A DNA stretch of 64,000 nucleotides from Ricinus communis (taxonomy: Eukaryota; Streptophyta; Magnoliopsida; Malpighiales; Euphorbiaceae). The notes below the pieces were generated by a model. The model was not told where the DNA came from. It saw only the letters and a list, made by a program, of their open reading frames with translations, and did not search any database. The stretch is taken from NCBI RefSeq assembly GCF_019578655.1, contig NC_063261.1, forward strand, positions 24,159,126-24,223,125, read 5' to 3'. Positions 52,607-64,000 of this stretch are shown piece by piece (positions within the stretch are counted from its first letter, which is position 1; every line of letters begins with the position of its first letter). The translations under genes were made by a program, and so were the position numbers.

Positions 52607-55600
52607 ATTTGTAGCATTCTTCCCTTCCTGCACTGTCTTGCAAGCTTTATTATAAAATGATTACATATTGTTTTACGCTAGAAGGATTTAGCTGTTACAA
52701 CAAATCCTATGAGATGGGGAAGGCATTTCCAATGTGCAAGAAAGCGAGTCACTAACACTAACCTTTACTGTATACTGACTGTCCACTAAGAGATTAAGAG
52801 ACTTCAAATCTCGATGAACAATGGGAGGTCTAAGCTGATGAAGGTAGTTCATACCCTTTGCCTGTACAGAGCGGTAAACAACTCCTAAGCCCAAGAAATG
52901 TATAAACTCAAATTTAATAATATTCACGATGACATGGTTTCAACTTTTCAACTGAGACTCCATTTGCTAACTGAAATATCAGGTGTAAGAAAAAGAAGCA
53001 TACCACATCATATGCCATATTCAAGCGACGTTTTTCATCTAGTATAATTCGAGCATCAGGCATATGCAAGAGTTTATGCAAGCTACCCCTGGAACCAAGA
53101 AAATAATTCCCTTTCACTTATCAATGTCGTGCATTCCCTTAAGATAAGAGGATGAAAGGCAAAATTATCTGAGTCATCACATGGAGATGGAATCTTAATA
53201 CCTTGACAAATACTCTGTAACTATGGAGAATTTTGGAGGCTGAGTAACAGCACCCATAAAGAGAACAATGTTTGGATGCCGCAAACGTTTCATGATTGTA
53301 ACCTAACAAATTGAGGCAGTTAAGATCAATTTAAAAATGGGACAAGGAAAGCCAGATATTTGTCGGTGTTTTCTTAGCAAGAAAGAGCTTGAATATTCTC
53401 CTTATTCTTCTGTTGACAATTTTTCACAAAGCATAAACTATTGTCTGTGTACCTCACGCAAAAATTCATTGAAATGCTCTGCATGGTAATCTTGTTCCAT
53501 GAGAATTTTGACAGCGACATCCTAGCATTGATGCATTCAATGTTAAAAGATGATAGGGCACTAAATCCAAGAGAATTAAGTATGAATTCGATGTAGCAAC
53601 AAAATTTAGAACAAAATCCTTACTGAACCACGCCAGTCAGCACGATGGACAGTTCCGAAGGAACCTGAAAAGCATTATTCAGCATCCTTCATATTTTTTC
53701 TCTTAGAAAATCCAGACTAAATCAAAGCTTACATGCACTAAGGAAAGTGGTGATTATCAGTTGTCACTGTAATATTCAAGAGCTTAAAAAATCCAAATGA
53801 AAATATACCTTCTCCAATTTTCTCTTTAATAACTAGTTCACTCCATGGAATGTCCAAATCTTCCTCTTCAAGGTGAAGTTCGCTACTTGATCTACTTACG
53901 AATGACTGATTTGCATCCAAGAACAACTGGTTATTTGTCGCATCAGGTTTTGGATTGGAAGTAACAGAAATTGAATATGGATCCCTATGCATAATTGGAA
54001 GAGCCGGATTTGGCAGAATTAGATCTTTGGACAAGCTATTTGATTTACTAGATGAATTTACAGCATGAAGACCACTGGCATTGGTGATGTTCCCAGCAAC
54101 TCTTTTAAGCAGAGGTGGCGTTGAAGCGTCATGGCTATTGCTTGAATTAGGTATAAGGTTCTTGTTGTCTTTAATGACTGTTTTACTATTTTTGTCATCT
54201 TGGTCAATAGTACCTGTATAATTAAAATCAGAAGTCCACAGATATCAGCAATAAATCATTGAATTGTATGTCAGTTAATCTTGCTATCATGAATTCCCAT
54301 GTGCCAGCATTTCTTTTTTTGGTCCACATGTGCCAGCATAACTCATGATCAGATGCATCACATGTGCAGGTAAGATCCCATATTGACATGAGAACACAAT
54401 CAATTGACTTCTACCTTTCATCTCAGTTTATAACTCCATATACTTGCCCAAATAATCCAATAAGAAAATTTAAGTTTGATATAATTTAAGAATTCATTGT
54501 TTTTTGAATTACTACGAACTGTAAGTCATCCAGATCAGCAGAGCAGTTCACCCTGGATGGTTCTACCAATACATACAGTCACGAAAACATTAACCAAACA
54601 ACTAGCATATAATTTGCAGACACAGAGCGTTACTCAGCATCTCAAACAATAAAGAAAATGGGACAGGCTTCCAGGAATGAGGTAAACAGGCACAGAAGAA
54701 TAGTACAGGAAGATGAGCTTCTCATTTCAAGAGGTGATTAGAAACAGGATGTCAAAGCAATCAATGGTAGATACAAAAGTACTAGAAAGCATTTGCGTGA
54801 AGTAACAAGGAATCACCTGAGGGAGTATCATCAAATGCTAAGTTAAGTAACTGGGAATCAATGAAGAAGTGTTTGGCCAATGTCCTGAGATCATCAGCTG
54901 TTTGGAGAGATTTAAAACTTGGATGGGATAATGGCGAAGAAACTAAGATTGAAGAAGTACGATTGAGTGATGAATCAGGCTGGCTTAATGTTCCTGGCTT
55001 GCCAAACAAATCAACCAAATATTCCCTGGAAATATGTATAGATAAATTCAGAGTCAGACGTCTACCATTCTAATAACAATGTACTCCTCATTGATAAAAG
55101 CAAGAAGATCCGATAATAAGATCCACTGGGTGCTAAAAGATGACTTCAATCCATTGGTTTCTTTTCTTCAAGAAATGTAACAAAAAGTGAATGAGGAGTC
55201 AGTGTAAAACAAATTCTTGACCAAGCGCAAATCAATAATCAATTGATAAAACAATTCAACTAGTTAAAATCTAGCAGTAAGTCCAAGGGAACCTGAACAA
55301 GTTGTAGATTGATAACTCTTGTATCCAACTAGGGTTCTCAATTCTTTATATGATTTTATTTCTGCTGGAATAGGAAAGCGCTCAAGTGGCTCTTCTTCAT
55401 TTTGTTAGCTTAATTTTTTTTCTTAATTTTACAAAAATTCAAGAAGTTCAAGCTAAGCCACATTTTCTAATAATTAAGGATAAGAAAAAAAAAAGATTCT
55501 AGAACCTCCCGTATCTTTGTTTTTTCCATACTTCTCCAAAGCCATTTTTTCTTACATTTCATGACTTGTAACCTTTTAGGTGTCCCCCACCCAACCCCTT

Positions 55601-57591
55601 TATGTTCGCTCAATATCCCTTTTGCAATTTATGTCGAAGCTAATTCAGTTTCTCCTCACCCGATTTGAAGTTCTCACAATTTGTCAGTTCCAATAATTTC
55701 CTATACTTGATAACTCTTGATGTCCAAGTAATGACCTCTCTGGTCTGGTAAACCAATAAAATATAGTAAACTCTACATACCTCTCGCTACCAACTTGTAC
55801 AAGACAAGATGCAGCAACATCTCTTCTACAGTGTTTACAGCCTTTAGCAATTCTGCATGGTAAGTTAATCGAGTCTGCTAATACCTACAAATATTTCAAA
55901 AGGGGAAGCTTCATCCTGTAACTCTTCTCAATAGACATTTCCTGGAACAAAAAAGAAATGTGCATTCGATGCTCATACAAAAGAAACATTTAGAGCCATT
56001 TCAGTTGGAATAGCTGGAGACAGCAATGGATAGCTAAAAGTAGTGCACTTTTCCATTGAATATAAAAGAATGCTAGGCATTCAACACTAGCACAGATAAC
56101 ATGTAAGAGTTGCAGACTCCATTGAAAGTTAAATAAGTTGCGAAATTTACTTTGAACAGTAGGGCACGATGGACACAGAGGCCAACTGGTAAGTTTCCAA
56201 TGGGAAGCACAACTGATCCTAAACGGTTTCTCAAGATTTCAGTGCATTCCTTCCAGCACATATCAAAAGTATTCTGTTCAGTAGAAGTTACACCCCTGTC
56301 AAAATTAAAAAGCTTGGTCAGAATAATATTCATAATAACAATTAGAAAATTCAAGTCATTAAAAGAGACACTCACCCCATACGATTACAGACGAGATCAG
56401 CAAGCTGATCAATCGCATCTTTTGTAGTTATCCAGTTACTAGAAAGTTTAATAACTCTATTACTTAGCTCCTTTAAACTAGGATCCCTAAATCTGTCTAT
56501 CAAAACAACATTTACTGACAAATCATCACGAGGATCAAGAGCTTTTAAAGATTCAAAAGATGGGATCAAGCCAATGTCTTTTTGGTCTATACTTATAGTC
56601 CAAGCATAAGGATCCACTCCATGAATTACATAAAACCCGTCTGGGATTCTGTCATAGTAACTCAGACATCCATTCACCTGTAACACATTGAAGACACGGT
56701 ATCACATGATAGTTTGTCGCAGTAATAAAGGAATAACTCTCACAATAAACCATTGCTTTTACAATTTTTTTAAAAGAAAAAGACAATACTCGTAAGGATA
56801 AATTAAAATTCTGTTTTAGTTCGATATATTAAAGAGGTGGCAATAGAAGTTCTACAGTTTTTTTGGAAAGTCTAAAAGTGCAAGAATTGCAATTGAATTG
56901 AATTGAATTTACTCAATTCCCTGTTTGAAAGGGTTATAGCAGCTAGAACTCAATTATTTTAAATTCTAGAAAAAAAAGTAAAGGCATTTTGAAAGAAATG
57001 ATTAAAAGGACTAGTTTTTTCTTTAAGTTGAGAAATAAGGTACGATTTTATTTCTTTCCAAATGACTTTTTTTTTCTTAAGTTGAAAGAATTGAGTTCTA
57101 GCAGCTGTAACCTTTTCAAACATGAGAATTGACTAAATAGAATCTAATTCCATTAAAGTTCTTGCATTTATGTTTTATAGCAAACATGGCTTAATGAATA
57201 AAGAGAGAATTATAAGAATGAAAAATCAAATGTAGCTAAAATGAAGAGCAACGAACCCATCAACTAAAAGCTTGCATAAAAACAAAACTAGTAAAAGACA
57301 ATAATAAATTAAAGCAAAAGAGAGCAAGAAAGAATTGTGTAAAAATACCCAAAATCGATGAGAAACAGATTCAGCAGAATTAGAGGAAGAAGAAAGTTGA
57401 TGATAATGATCATGATCATTGGATTTGAAATCCAAGAAATTTGAATCATTAGCTAAAGCAGCTTGCGATGATAACCTCAAAGCTAAAGCTAACTGTAACT
57501 GGTAACTCTCTTCTGTTTGCTGCACCCACCTACTAAACGTCGCCGTTTGTGCAGTTCCGGTTGTTTCACCGGACCAGTAACCGTACTCCAT
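50691..57591 (-). CDS. Raf-like MAPKKK of the CTR1 family
   Basis: A serine/threonine kinase related to CTR1, the ER-associated repressor of ethylene signalling. Fifteen GT-AG exons join in frame: 57591-57349, 56677-56376, 56295-56151, 55884-55781, 55025-54817, 54213-53809, 53664-53624, 53521-53453, 53302-53202, 53088-53004, 52861-52763, 52319-52251, 52158-52027, 51075-50981, 50790-50691; 732 aa. Exons 1-5 encode the EDR1/CTR1 N-terminal domain ([58 protein letters not shown]); exon 6 is a Ser/Asn-rich linker. The kinase has GEGSFG (468-473), VAVK with Lys 488, HRDLK with Asp 586, DFG (604-606) and APE (629-631), so it looks catalytically competent. Odd: HRDLKSLN where the family usually has KSPN, and a C-terminus ending QPVNFQIT. 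The open frame begins at a GTG at 57636, so the first ATG (57591) is used. CTR1 orthologue or a diverged paralogue cannot be decided here. Confidence 0.93.
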
Positions 57592-57648
57592 TGGACAATA
57601 AGACACTGGAGAAATTGAAGTGGACAGGACTCTCACTCTTTACATTTA

Positions 57649-57656
57649 TATTTATA
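57649..57656 (-). promoter_or_regulatory. Candidate TATA box of the CTR1-like gene
   Basis: TATAAATA on the minus strand about 60 bp upstream of the ATG at 57591. Transcription would begin near 57620-57630, downstream of the non-ATG extension of the frame, which agrees with the chosen start codon. Confidence 0.45.
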
Positions 57657-57659
57657 TGG

Positions 57660-58926
57660 TTAATACATTATTATTATTCTTTTTCTTTTTTTCTTATCAT
57701 AAGAGCGAATAAGCTATATGTTCAAATTTATTTATATTATTAATTAAATAAATTGAAGAGACAGTATTCAATGTATGGAGAATGAGAAAGAAAAGGAAAG
57801 GAGGGAATTGAATTCTTTTTTGTTTATTTTCCATTTTTCTAATAAAGAAAGAAATTCTGGCAGTTAGTGGGGTCCACTGCGAATGTAACAGGATTCTACT
57901 CGATTCACTGAATGGGGACTGGGGTGGATGCTGTGCGGTTGGGTGTATTGTTTTGAGTTGTGTGATTTTTGTGCCGGGAATACGTGTCGTGATCGTGTGG
58001 TAGTGAAAGGGTGTTTGACTTCGATATGACGCGTAGGTCGTGGACTTGTTGCCAAGTTTTGAGGGGACAAGTGGCGGACAAGTGGAGTAACAGTGGTAAG
58101 ATGGTTAGCCGGACCGAATTTGTTATCTTGATCAACCTAAATCCTAAAATAAATGTCGCAGAATTACATAAAATAAATAAAAAAGAATTTGTAGAATAAG
58201 AAAATGAAAAATATATATTTTTCCTAATTCAATTATATATAATTATAAGATAAACCTAAATTTTCATCTTATTCTACTTAAATTGAATGTAAAATATGAT
58301 CCATCTTGATTAAATTGGAAATGTAATTAAATTTTATTTTTATAGTTCAAGAATTAATTTGATCTTTGATAAAAAATCTTAGATCATCTTTAATATTTTG
58401 AGAATTGACAAGGATATATTTTTAAAATATTATTATCAATTTGATCTCGTTCAGTAAATTTTAAATAAAAATATTAAATTTTTTAAATCTAAACTATCAC
58501 ACATAAAGATAGCTAATTAAAATAAAAATAATTTAAATTAAACTTTTTTAGTGATAAAATATTTTTATTTAACTAAAATTATAAATTAGTAAAACTATTG
58601 AAATTATTTTAAACTTATATTTCAATTACTAAAAATCGACTCTTAGTAGGCTTAAATATCTATGAGCTATATTTAGAGTACGAACTATTCTAAAAATATT
58701 TAAAATTTGAATGAAAGACTTTGAACATTCGTCAGTATATTTAAGATAAAAATTAAAGACTTATTTATACTTTTTAGCTATTTAAAATTGTTACTAATGG
58801 ACTTCTTAAGGGGTAAAATCTGCAAAATGACCATAACAAGATTGGATCTTCATATTGCTTTTGAAATATTCACAACCACCTTAAACTATTCTGAAAGAGA
58901 GCCTTTAAACTCTCTCATTTAGAAAA

Positions 58927-58971
<45 letters not shown>

Positions 58972-59737
58972 TTAAGTCAAAAATTGAAAGCTCATAATGG
59001 CAATCTTATTAGTCAAATGGGATCTATTATTCTTCAAACCTTTCTAACTCACTTCTTTATATTCCTTGCTCTTATCTCAAGCATTTCTTCAAACACTTGA
59101 AGTACAAACAATAAACATCATTTGTTTCATAATCAAAACAACAATAAAACCATTCTATCAAGTACTTCACATCAATTAGGAGGCCTACACATAGAAAATT
59201 AAAATACAGCACACAAAAAAAAAAAAAAAAAAAAACTTTATGCAGTAATATACAATCAAAGTTTGCACAACATCAATTGAGGCTGTAATAAGTACTTTTT
59301 GCCCATGTATGAAGTGTAAATAGAGATTATTCATGGACAGCTGAAAACAAAAATATAAAACAATCATCATAAGTTGTTGAATTTTGAAAAAATAAAAGAA
59401 AAAAGATAAAAAGGGGCAGATTGAAATATTAAACCGCTACAATATAAATCAATATGCAGACTTTGTTAATTAATTACATAATTAGATAGCAGCATAAGAT
59501 CATATAATACTTTTTGAGAGTTTCTTTTAAAAGGACATAAATAAGAAAAGTTAAATTTATTCTTTCAAGAGTTGAAATAAAAGAAGAAAAGGAAAAGGGA
59601 GAAATAACAGAGGAGTAACTAAGGGTGGACAATAAGCATTAGAGCCTAGAAAAACAAACAAAGAACACAAACTTGAAAAATCAAAAGATAATAAATAAAA
59701 TTACTTGTTTACACCAATCACTAAATAACATGTATAT
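57660..59737. other. Upstream region of the CTR1-like gene; intergenic
   Basis: 57840-58140 is less AT-rich and probably promoter-proximal. Beyond it lies AT-rich sequence with a (TA)n run (58935-58969) and poly-A (59215-59235). No gene or element ends recognised. Confidence 0.55.
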
Positions 59738-60182
59738 TGTCACAGTCCGCATATTTCCCTTTCTCGCACAAAGGTTCAAAGGCCCAAGAAGCCTCTAGAG
59801 TTCGCTACAAAGCAAGGGAGGATTCTAGAACATTATAGAATCATCTGGAAACATCTGGAAGCATCTAGAACATTCTAGATACTTAATCTTAGCCATTAGA
59901 TCAAATGTATTCTCACTGTCCATTGAGGAGGTGGAGGCCTATATATAGCTTAGAGAATTCATTTGTAAAAATCAAGCAATTCAAGCATAATCAAGTAAAA
60001 GAGTGAGAAAGCTCTTTTTACAAAAGCTCTCCAAGTTGTCTCTAGCTCTCTTTTATTCTTCTTGCCATCCTAGCTAGCATTTTGCCTAGCATTTGAAGAG
60101 TAAGGCTAACTAGCTTACTTGTTTCCACGAGAAAGTAGCAGTGCCACACGGTTCGTTGGTAGAAAAGACCAAGCCCGTGACA
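59738..60182 (+). repeat. 5' LTR of the gypsy element
   Basis: Starts TGTCACAGTCCGCATA and ends AAGCCCGTGACA. It contains clustered TCTAGAA-type words (59820-59880), a TATATATAG box at 59940 and GAGAAAGCTC stretches. Pairs with 62721-63165. Confidence 0.95.
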
Positions 60183-60216
60183 GTTGCTATCAGAGCAAGG
60201 TTAGACAATCATTGAA

Positions 60217-62720
60217 ATGGCAAAGACATCAGGAGCAAGTGAGGCTACTAGAGTTCCGGAAGAGGTAAGGCAACTCTAGAGTGAGGTTGTGAAGGACCAA
60301 CCGGAAGCGTCCAAGCCACCAAGGAAGGAGAGAGGAAGGTCGAGGGATGTTGTGTCTGACATGGATGCCAGGCTAGCCAAGGTAGAGCTAACTGTGGCCG
60401 AGGGACAAGATACGTTCTGGGATTTAGAGCAACGCATCGGGGAGCTCGAGAATGGAAGAGAAGAGCTTCAAGAGGGGATGCAAACTGCCTTGAACGAGGG
60501 GATATCCAAGTGTCAAGAACAAGCCAAGATCGTGGAGAAAACTCTCCCTGCCGAGGTTGTGACGTTGAGGGAAATGCTTGATGGGATGGTTGCTAGGTTG
60601 GTGGCAACCGAGGAAGAGCTTATCCTCTGCAAGAAGGCAGCTATCCAGGGAAGTGGAAGCGTGCCTATGATAGTCTTTACTCCATCAAAGTTAGATGTTC
60701 CGAAGCCTAAAGCTTATAAGGGCTCGAGGAACGCGAAGGAAATTGATAACTTCCTATGGAGTTTGGAGCAATACTTCAAGGCACTTAGCTTAGTAGAATA
60801 AGCCAAGAAGGTTGACGCTACCACACTCTTCCTAGAAGATACCGCAATGTTATGGTGGAGAAGGAGGAGTGGCGACATAGAAAAGGGGACGTATGCACCA
60901 TTAACTTGTGGGGAGAATTCAAGGAAGATTTGAAGAAGCAATTCTACCCCGAGAATGCTATTCGAGATGCAAGGGCCAAATTGCGGCGACTCTCACATAC
61001 GGGAAGTATCAAGGAGTATGTCAAAGAATTCACTGACACACTCCTTGAGATTCCCAACTATACCGATGAAGAAGCCTTGTTTGCATTCACGGATGGATTG
61101 CAGATTTGGGCAAGGTTGGAGTTGGAGCGCCGTGGTGTCCAAGATCTCAACATCGCCATTGCCGTGGCCAAATACTTGATAGAGATCAGGAGGCAAGACA
61201 AGCACAAGCCTGACCAAGAAAGGAACGGCAACGAAAAGAATGGGGGAGACCGCCACCACAAAAAGGAAGGCTCCTACAGGTTTGACAAGCCCAAAGAGGG
61301 AGGCAACCATGGCAACAAGGATGACAAAGGTGGAGAAAAGCCTCGTATCAAGTGTTTCTTCTGTGATAGACCGCATAAGGCGAGAGAGTGCCCTACGAAG
61401 AACAAGCTCTCTACGTTGGTCGAAGAAAGGGAAGAACACCAATGAGTGCAAGAGGAGTCCAAAATGGGGTCACTGCAACTTCTCAATGCCATCAAAACCA
61501 AATTTGAGATGCCCAAGTCCGAAAAGAAGGGCCGGTTATTCGTGGAAGCAAAGGTTGGAAGCCGTACGGTAGAAGCATTGATAGATACCGGGGCTAACAA
61601 CAACTTCCTCGAGGTAAAAAAGGCAGAAAGACTTGGCATCAAGTATGCGAAGGAGCAAGGGTGGCTCAAGGCCGTCAATTCAGCACCGAGTGCAACATGT
61701 GGATTTGCACGAGATGTCAAAGTAAGTCTCGGTGAGTGGTCTGGCCTCTTGGATTTTTTCATTATTACGATGGATGACTATAAAATGGTGCTTGGCATAG
61801 AATTCTTGGATAAAATGAATGCATTCCCACTTCCCTTTGCCAATACCATGTGTATCTTGGAGCAAGGGAATACTTGCATGGTATCATTGAAACGAGAAGC
61901 CAAGGTAAAAGCCATGAAGATCTCGGCCATGCAACTATCTGAGCGGGTAGAGAAGGCTCAGCCGTCATTCTTTGCGGCGCTAAAGGAAGAAGTGGCAATC
62001 TCGCCACAAGATGAAGTGCCAAAGGAGATAACAGGGGTCCTAGATGAATTCGGGAACGTAATGCCTGCGGAATTACCGAAAGAGCTCCCACCGAAGAGAG
62101 AGGTGGATCAGAAAATGGAGTTGGTAGAAAGTACAAGGCCGCTTACAGCAGTCCCTTATAGCATAGCACCCCTTGAGTTCGAAGAGTTGCGGAGGCAACC
62201 AAAAGAGTTGTTGGATGCTAGCCACACTAGGCCATCCAAGGCTCCGTGTGAACCACCGGTACTCGAGCAAAAGAAGCCAACTCCGAAGCAAGTAAGATGG
62301 CAAGCATCCCTTACGGAGTCCGATTTTGCGAAGGAGTACAAGCCGGGAAAGGCAAACTTAGTGGCCGATGCGCTAAGTAGCAAGGCAAAGTTAGCTTCCA
62401 CCACTAATGCTAACTTTCCTTCGTTAGACCAAGACAAGGTGGAACAAGACAAGCTCGCCGGTTTGTTAAAGCCATTACCGAAGTACAAGGAATGGCATGA
62501 AAAAGCCGACAAGGCATGTGCTCCTCTAACCAAGGCCGCCAAGAGAATGAAGAAGTGGGCGGATGGAAAGAAGAGTCACTCAGAGTTTGAGGAGAGAGGC
62601 TTAGTGATGGAAAATCTCCTTCCCCATCAAAACCGAAGATTTACCAAGGAACTTCAAGGGCATAATCGAGGCATACAGCGGGGACGCGACGAGGGCGTCG
62701 CCAGAATGAATGGGGGAGAA
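60217..62720 (+). pseudogene. Gag-protease polyprotein relic with deleted pol
   Basis: A gag start ATG lies at 60217 (MAKTSGASEATRV), but codon 21 is a TAG stop (60277-60279). The frame then stays open to a TAA at 60799 (ALSLVE, stop, AKKVDATTLFLED), and a frameshift near 60890 moves it to the next frame (INLWGEFKEDLKKQFYPENA). A CCHC knuckle (CFFCDRPHKAREC, about 61352-61390) follows, then a single TGA at 61443, then retropepsin with ALIDTGANNNFL (61577-61612). After LPKELPPKREVD only the very start of reverse transcriptase remains (RPSKAPCEPPVL); it runs directly into the RNase H tail (EYKPGKANLVADALS) and then the integrase C-terminus (KRMKKWADGK, GLVMENLLPHQ). Both deletions keep the frame. 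The RT YxDD and integrase DDE cores are gone. Confidence 0.92.
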
Positions 62721-63165
62721 TGTCACAGCCCGCATATTTTTCCTTTTCGCACGAAGGTTCAAAGGCCAAAAAGCCTCCAGAGTTCGCTACAAAGCAAGGG
62801 AGGATTCTAGAATATTCTAGAATCATCTGGAAATATCTGGAAGCATCTAGAACATTCTATATACTTAATCTTAGCCATTAGATCGAATGTATCCTCACCG
62901 TCCATTGAGGAGGTGGAGGCCTAAATATAGCTTAAAGAATTCATTTGTAAAAATCAAGCAATTCAAGCATAATCAAGTAAAAGAGTGAGAAAGCTCTCTT
63001 TACAAAAGCTCTCCAAGTTGTCTCTAGTTCTCTTTTGTTCTTCTTGCCATCCTAGCTAGCATTTTGCCTAGAATTTGAAGAGTAAGGTTGACTAGCTTAC
63101 TTGTTTCCGCGAGAAAGTAGCTAGTGTCGCACGGTTCGTTGGTAGAAAAGACCAAGCCCGTGACA
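62721..63165 (+). repeat. 3' LTR of the gypsy element
   Basis: Starts TGTCACAGCCCGCATA directly after the polypurine tract and ends AAGCCCGTGACA. The long pol-derived frame runs about 90 bases into this LTR before its stop at 62808-62810. Confidence 0.95.
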
Positions 63166-64000
63166 ATATGCACGGATTATTATTATTATTATTATTATTT
63201 TTACAGTTAATAATAGTTAATTTGAACTATTTGCTAGTTTTTTTTTTATTTTCTTTAGTAATTTTTTATAATTAAAATAATTAATTATATCATATTTTTT
63301 ATTTTATTTGTATGAGTTTTATAGATTTTGATAATATTTTTATATTTTTTTAGTAGTAACTTTGAAAAAATATATGACCAATAAAAAATGTATGAAATAA
63401 AATATCATGACTACTTAAACTTTAATATTCATATATAAATAAAGGCTTCTCATTAATAAAGATGTATTGATTTAGTTAAAAGTTTATTTTAGAATCTTAT
63501 GTTAAATTTACTTTTTTTTAATTATAAGTTTTTTTTATTTTATCTTTCTTGACAAGAATGTTTTTCTTTATTCATGAGAGTTTATTTATCCTCCGTCATA
63601 GAAGTTATGATCAATTTGAGTATAATATTTAGAAGATCAAACTTGTTTAAAATACTCATCAGACGTTAATAAAATTCATTTGTGTTTCAGTACAGTCACT
63701 GAATAGAATGTGTTTAACAGTCATGCGCAAAATGCAGCCAAAATATTACATATAATTGTTTAATTACAAAATTAATAAACTTTAAAAAAAACTTATTTTA
63801 TAATAAAATTAATATATATTTTCTCTAATACAGTCAAAATTTACTCATATGTCACAAATTTATCATTACTAATAAAAGAATCATTTTATTTAGAGAAGGT
63901 TGTATGGTTATTAGCTTTAAATTTAAAAGGAGCCAAAATTGCTCCAAGTTGGGACCTAGGGTCCAACCTAAATAACCATTAAAGCAGACTAGAAGAAGAA
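63166..64000. other. AT-rich intergenic sequence, no gene recognised
   Basis: Begins with an (ATT)n run at 63177-63199 and poly-T. No coding or RNA gene was seen up to the window edge. Confidence 0.6.

Larger units (their letters stand above)
59738..63165 (+). mobile_element. Complete non-autonomous Ty3/gypsy element (gag and protease only)
   Basis: Two LTRs of equal length (445 bp) enclose 2538 bp. Both have TGTCACAG ... CCGTGACA ends. The target repeat reads ATAT on both sides (59734-59737 and 63166-63169); whether a fifth base was duplicated is unclear. A PBS-like TATCAGAGC (60188-60196, initiator tRNA-Met type) and a polypurine tract TGGGGGAGAA (62711-62720) are in the correct places. 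The interior keeps gag, a zinc knuckle and protease, but most of reverse transcriptase, RNase H and integrase are deleted, so mobility would have depended on a helper. By eye the LTRs differ at about 25-30 sites (about 94% identity), so the insertion is not recent. Confidence 0.93.

Noticed and set aside
57591..57636. Fifteen-codon N-terminal extension of the CTR1-like kinase
   Set aside because: It starts with GTG and would begin upstream of the transcription start implied by the TATAAATA box; the first ATG is at 57591.
60714..62826. Long minus-strand frames across the gypsy element
   Set aside because: They are antisense to clearly recognisable gag, zinc-knuckle and protease sequence.

Overview
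This window is nuclear DNA of a flowering plant, most likely a rosid eudicot. It is AT-rich, its genes have many small GT-AG introns, and it holds plant Ty1/copia, Ty3/gypsy, Helitron and MITE sequences, a nuclear copy of plastid rDNA spacer, and plant-specific gene families. I cannot name the species from the sequence alone. Nothing bacterial is present, so there are no operons or CRISPR arrays.

Four protein genes can be reconstructed exon by exon, all on the minus strand. (1) 13471-16260 is a two-exon GT-2-type trihelix factor matching PETAL LOSS (605 aa). (2) 36243-39217 is an eight-exon nucleolar RRM protein of the NIFK/Nop15 type (216 aa). (3) 45866-46894 is an intronless WD40 protein matching TTG1 (342 aa). 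(4) 50691-57591 is a fifteen-exon Raf-like MAPKKK of the CTR1 family (about 732 aa). There are also two identical tRNA-Arg(UCG) genes at 29577 and 32393.

The most informative structure is between genes 2 and 3. The stretch 41.9-45.5 kb, apparently intergenic, is a decayed second copy of its neighbours: relics of CTR1-like exons 4, 5 and 6 with their introns, followed by a relic of the 3' part of TTG1 with its 3' flank. A CTR1-like/TTG1 block was apparently duplicated in tandem, and one copy then collapsed through an internal deletion.

Mobile DNA, left to right: the 3' half of a dead copia element with its 3' LTR (1-3166); a long-TIR MITE (3486-4245); a plastid 4.5S-5S-trnR spacer insertion with a complete 5S copy (4466-4935), abutted by a Helitron (to 5700); a MITE pair (8433-8819 and 10343-10730); four RNase H relics of LINE type (7.5, 9.9, 11.2 and 20.4 kb); a 2.9-kb solo gypsy LTR with perfect 5-bp target duplications (20748-23657); two Helitrons in tandem (39791-41147); further Helitron ends (47.9-48.3 kb); and a complete non-autonomous gypsy element with two 445-bp LTRs (59738-63165) that keeps gag and protease but has lost the catalytic parts of reverse transcriptase, RNase H and integrase.

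The functional genes do unrelated jobs: floral organ boundary growth, ribosome biogenesis, epidermal/flavonoid regulation and ethylene-type signalling. I see no cooperating system. The PTL-CTR1 proximity resembles Arabidopsis chromosome 5 (At5g03680 and At5g03730), so this looks like a conserved gene neighbourhood expanded by transposons.
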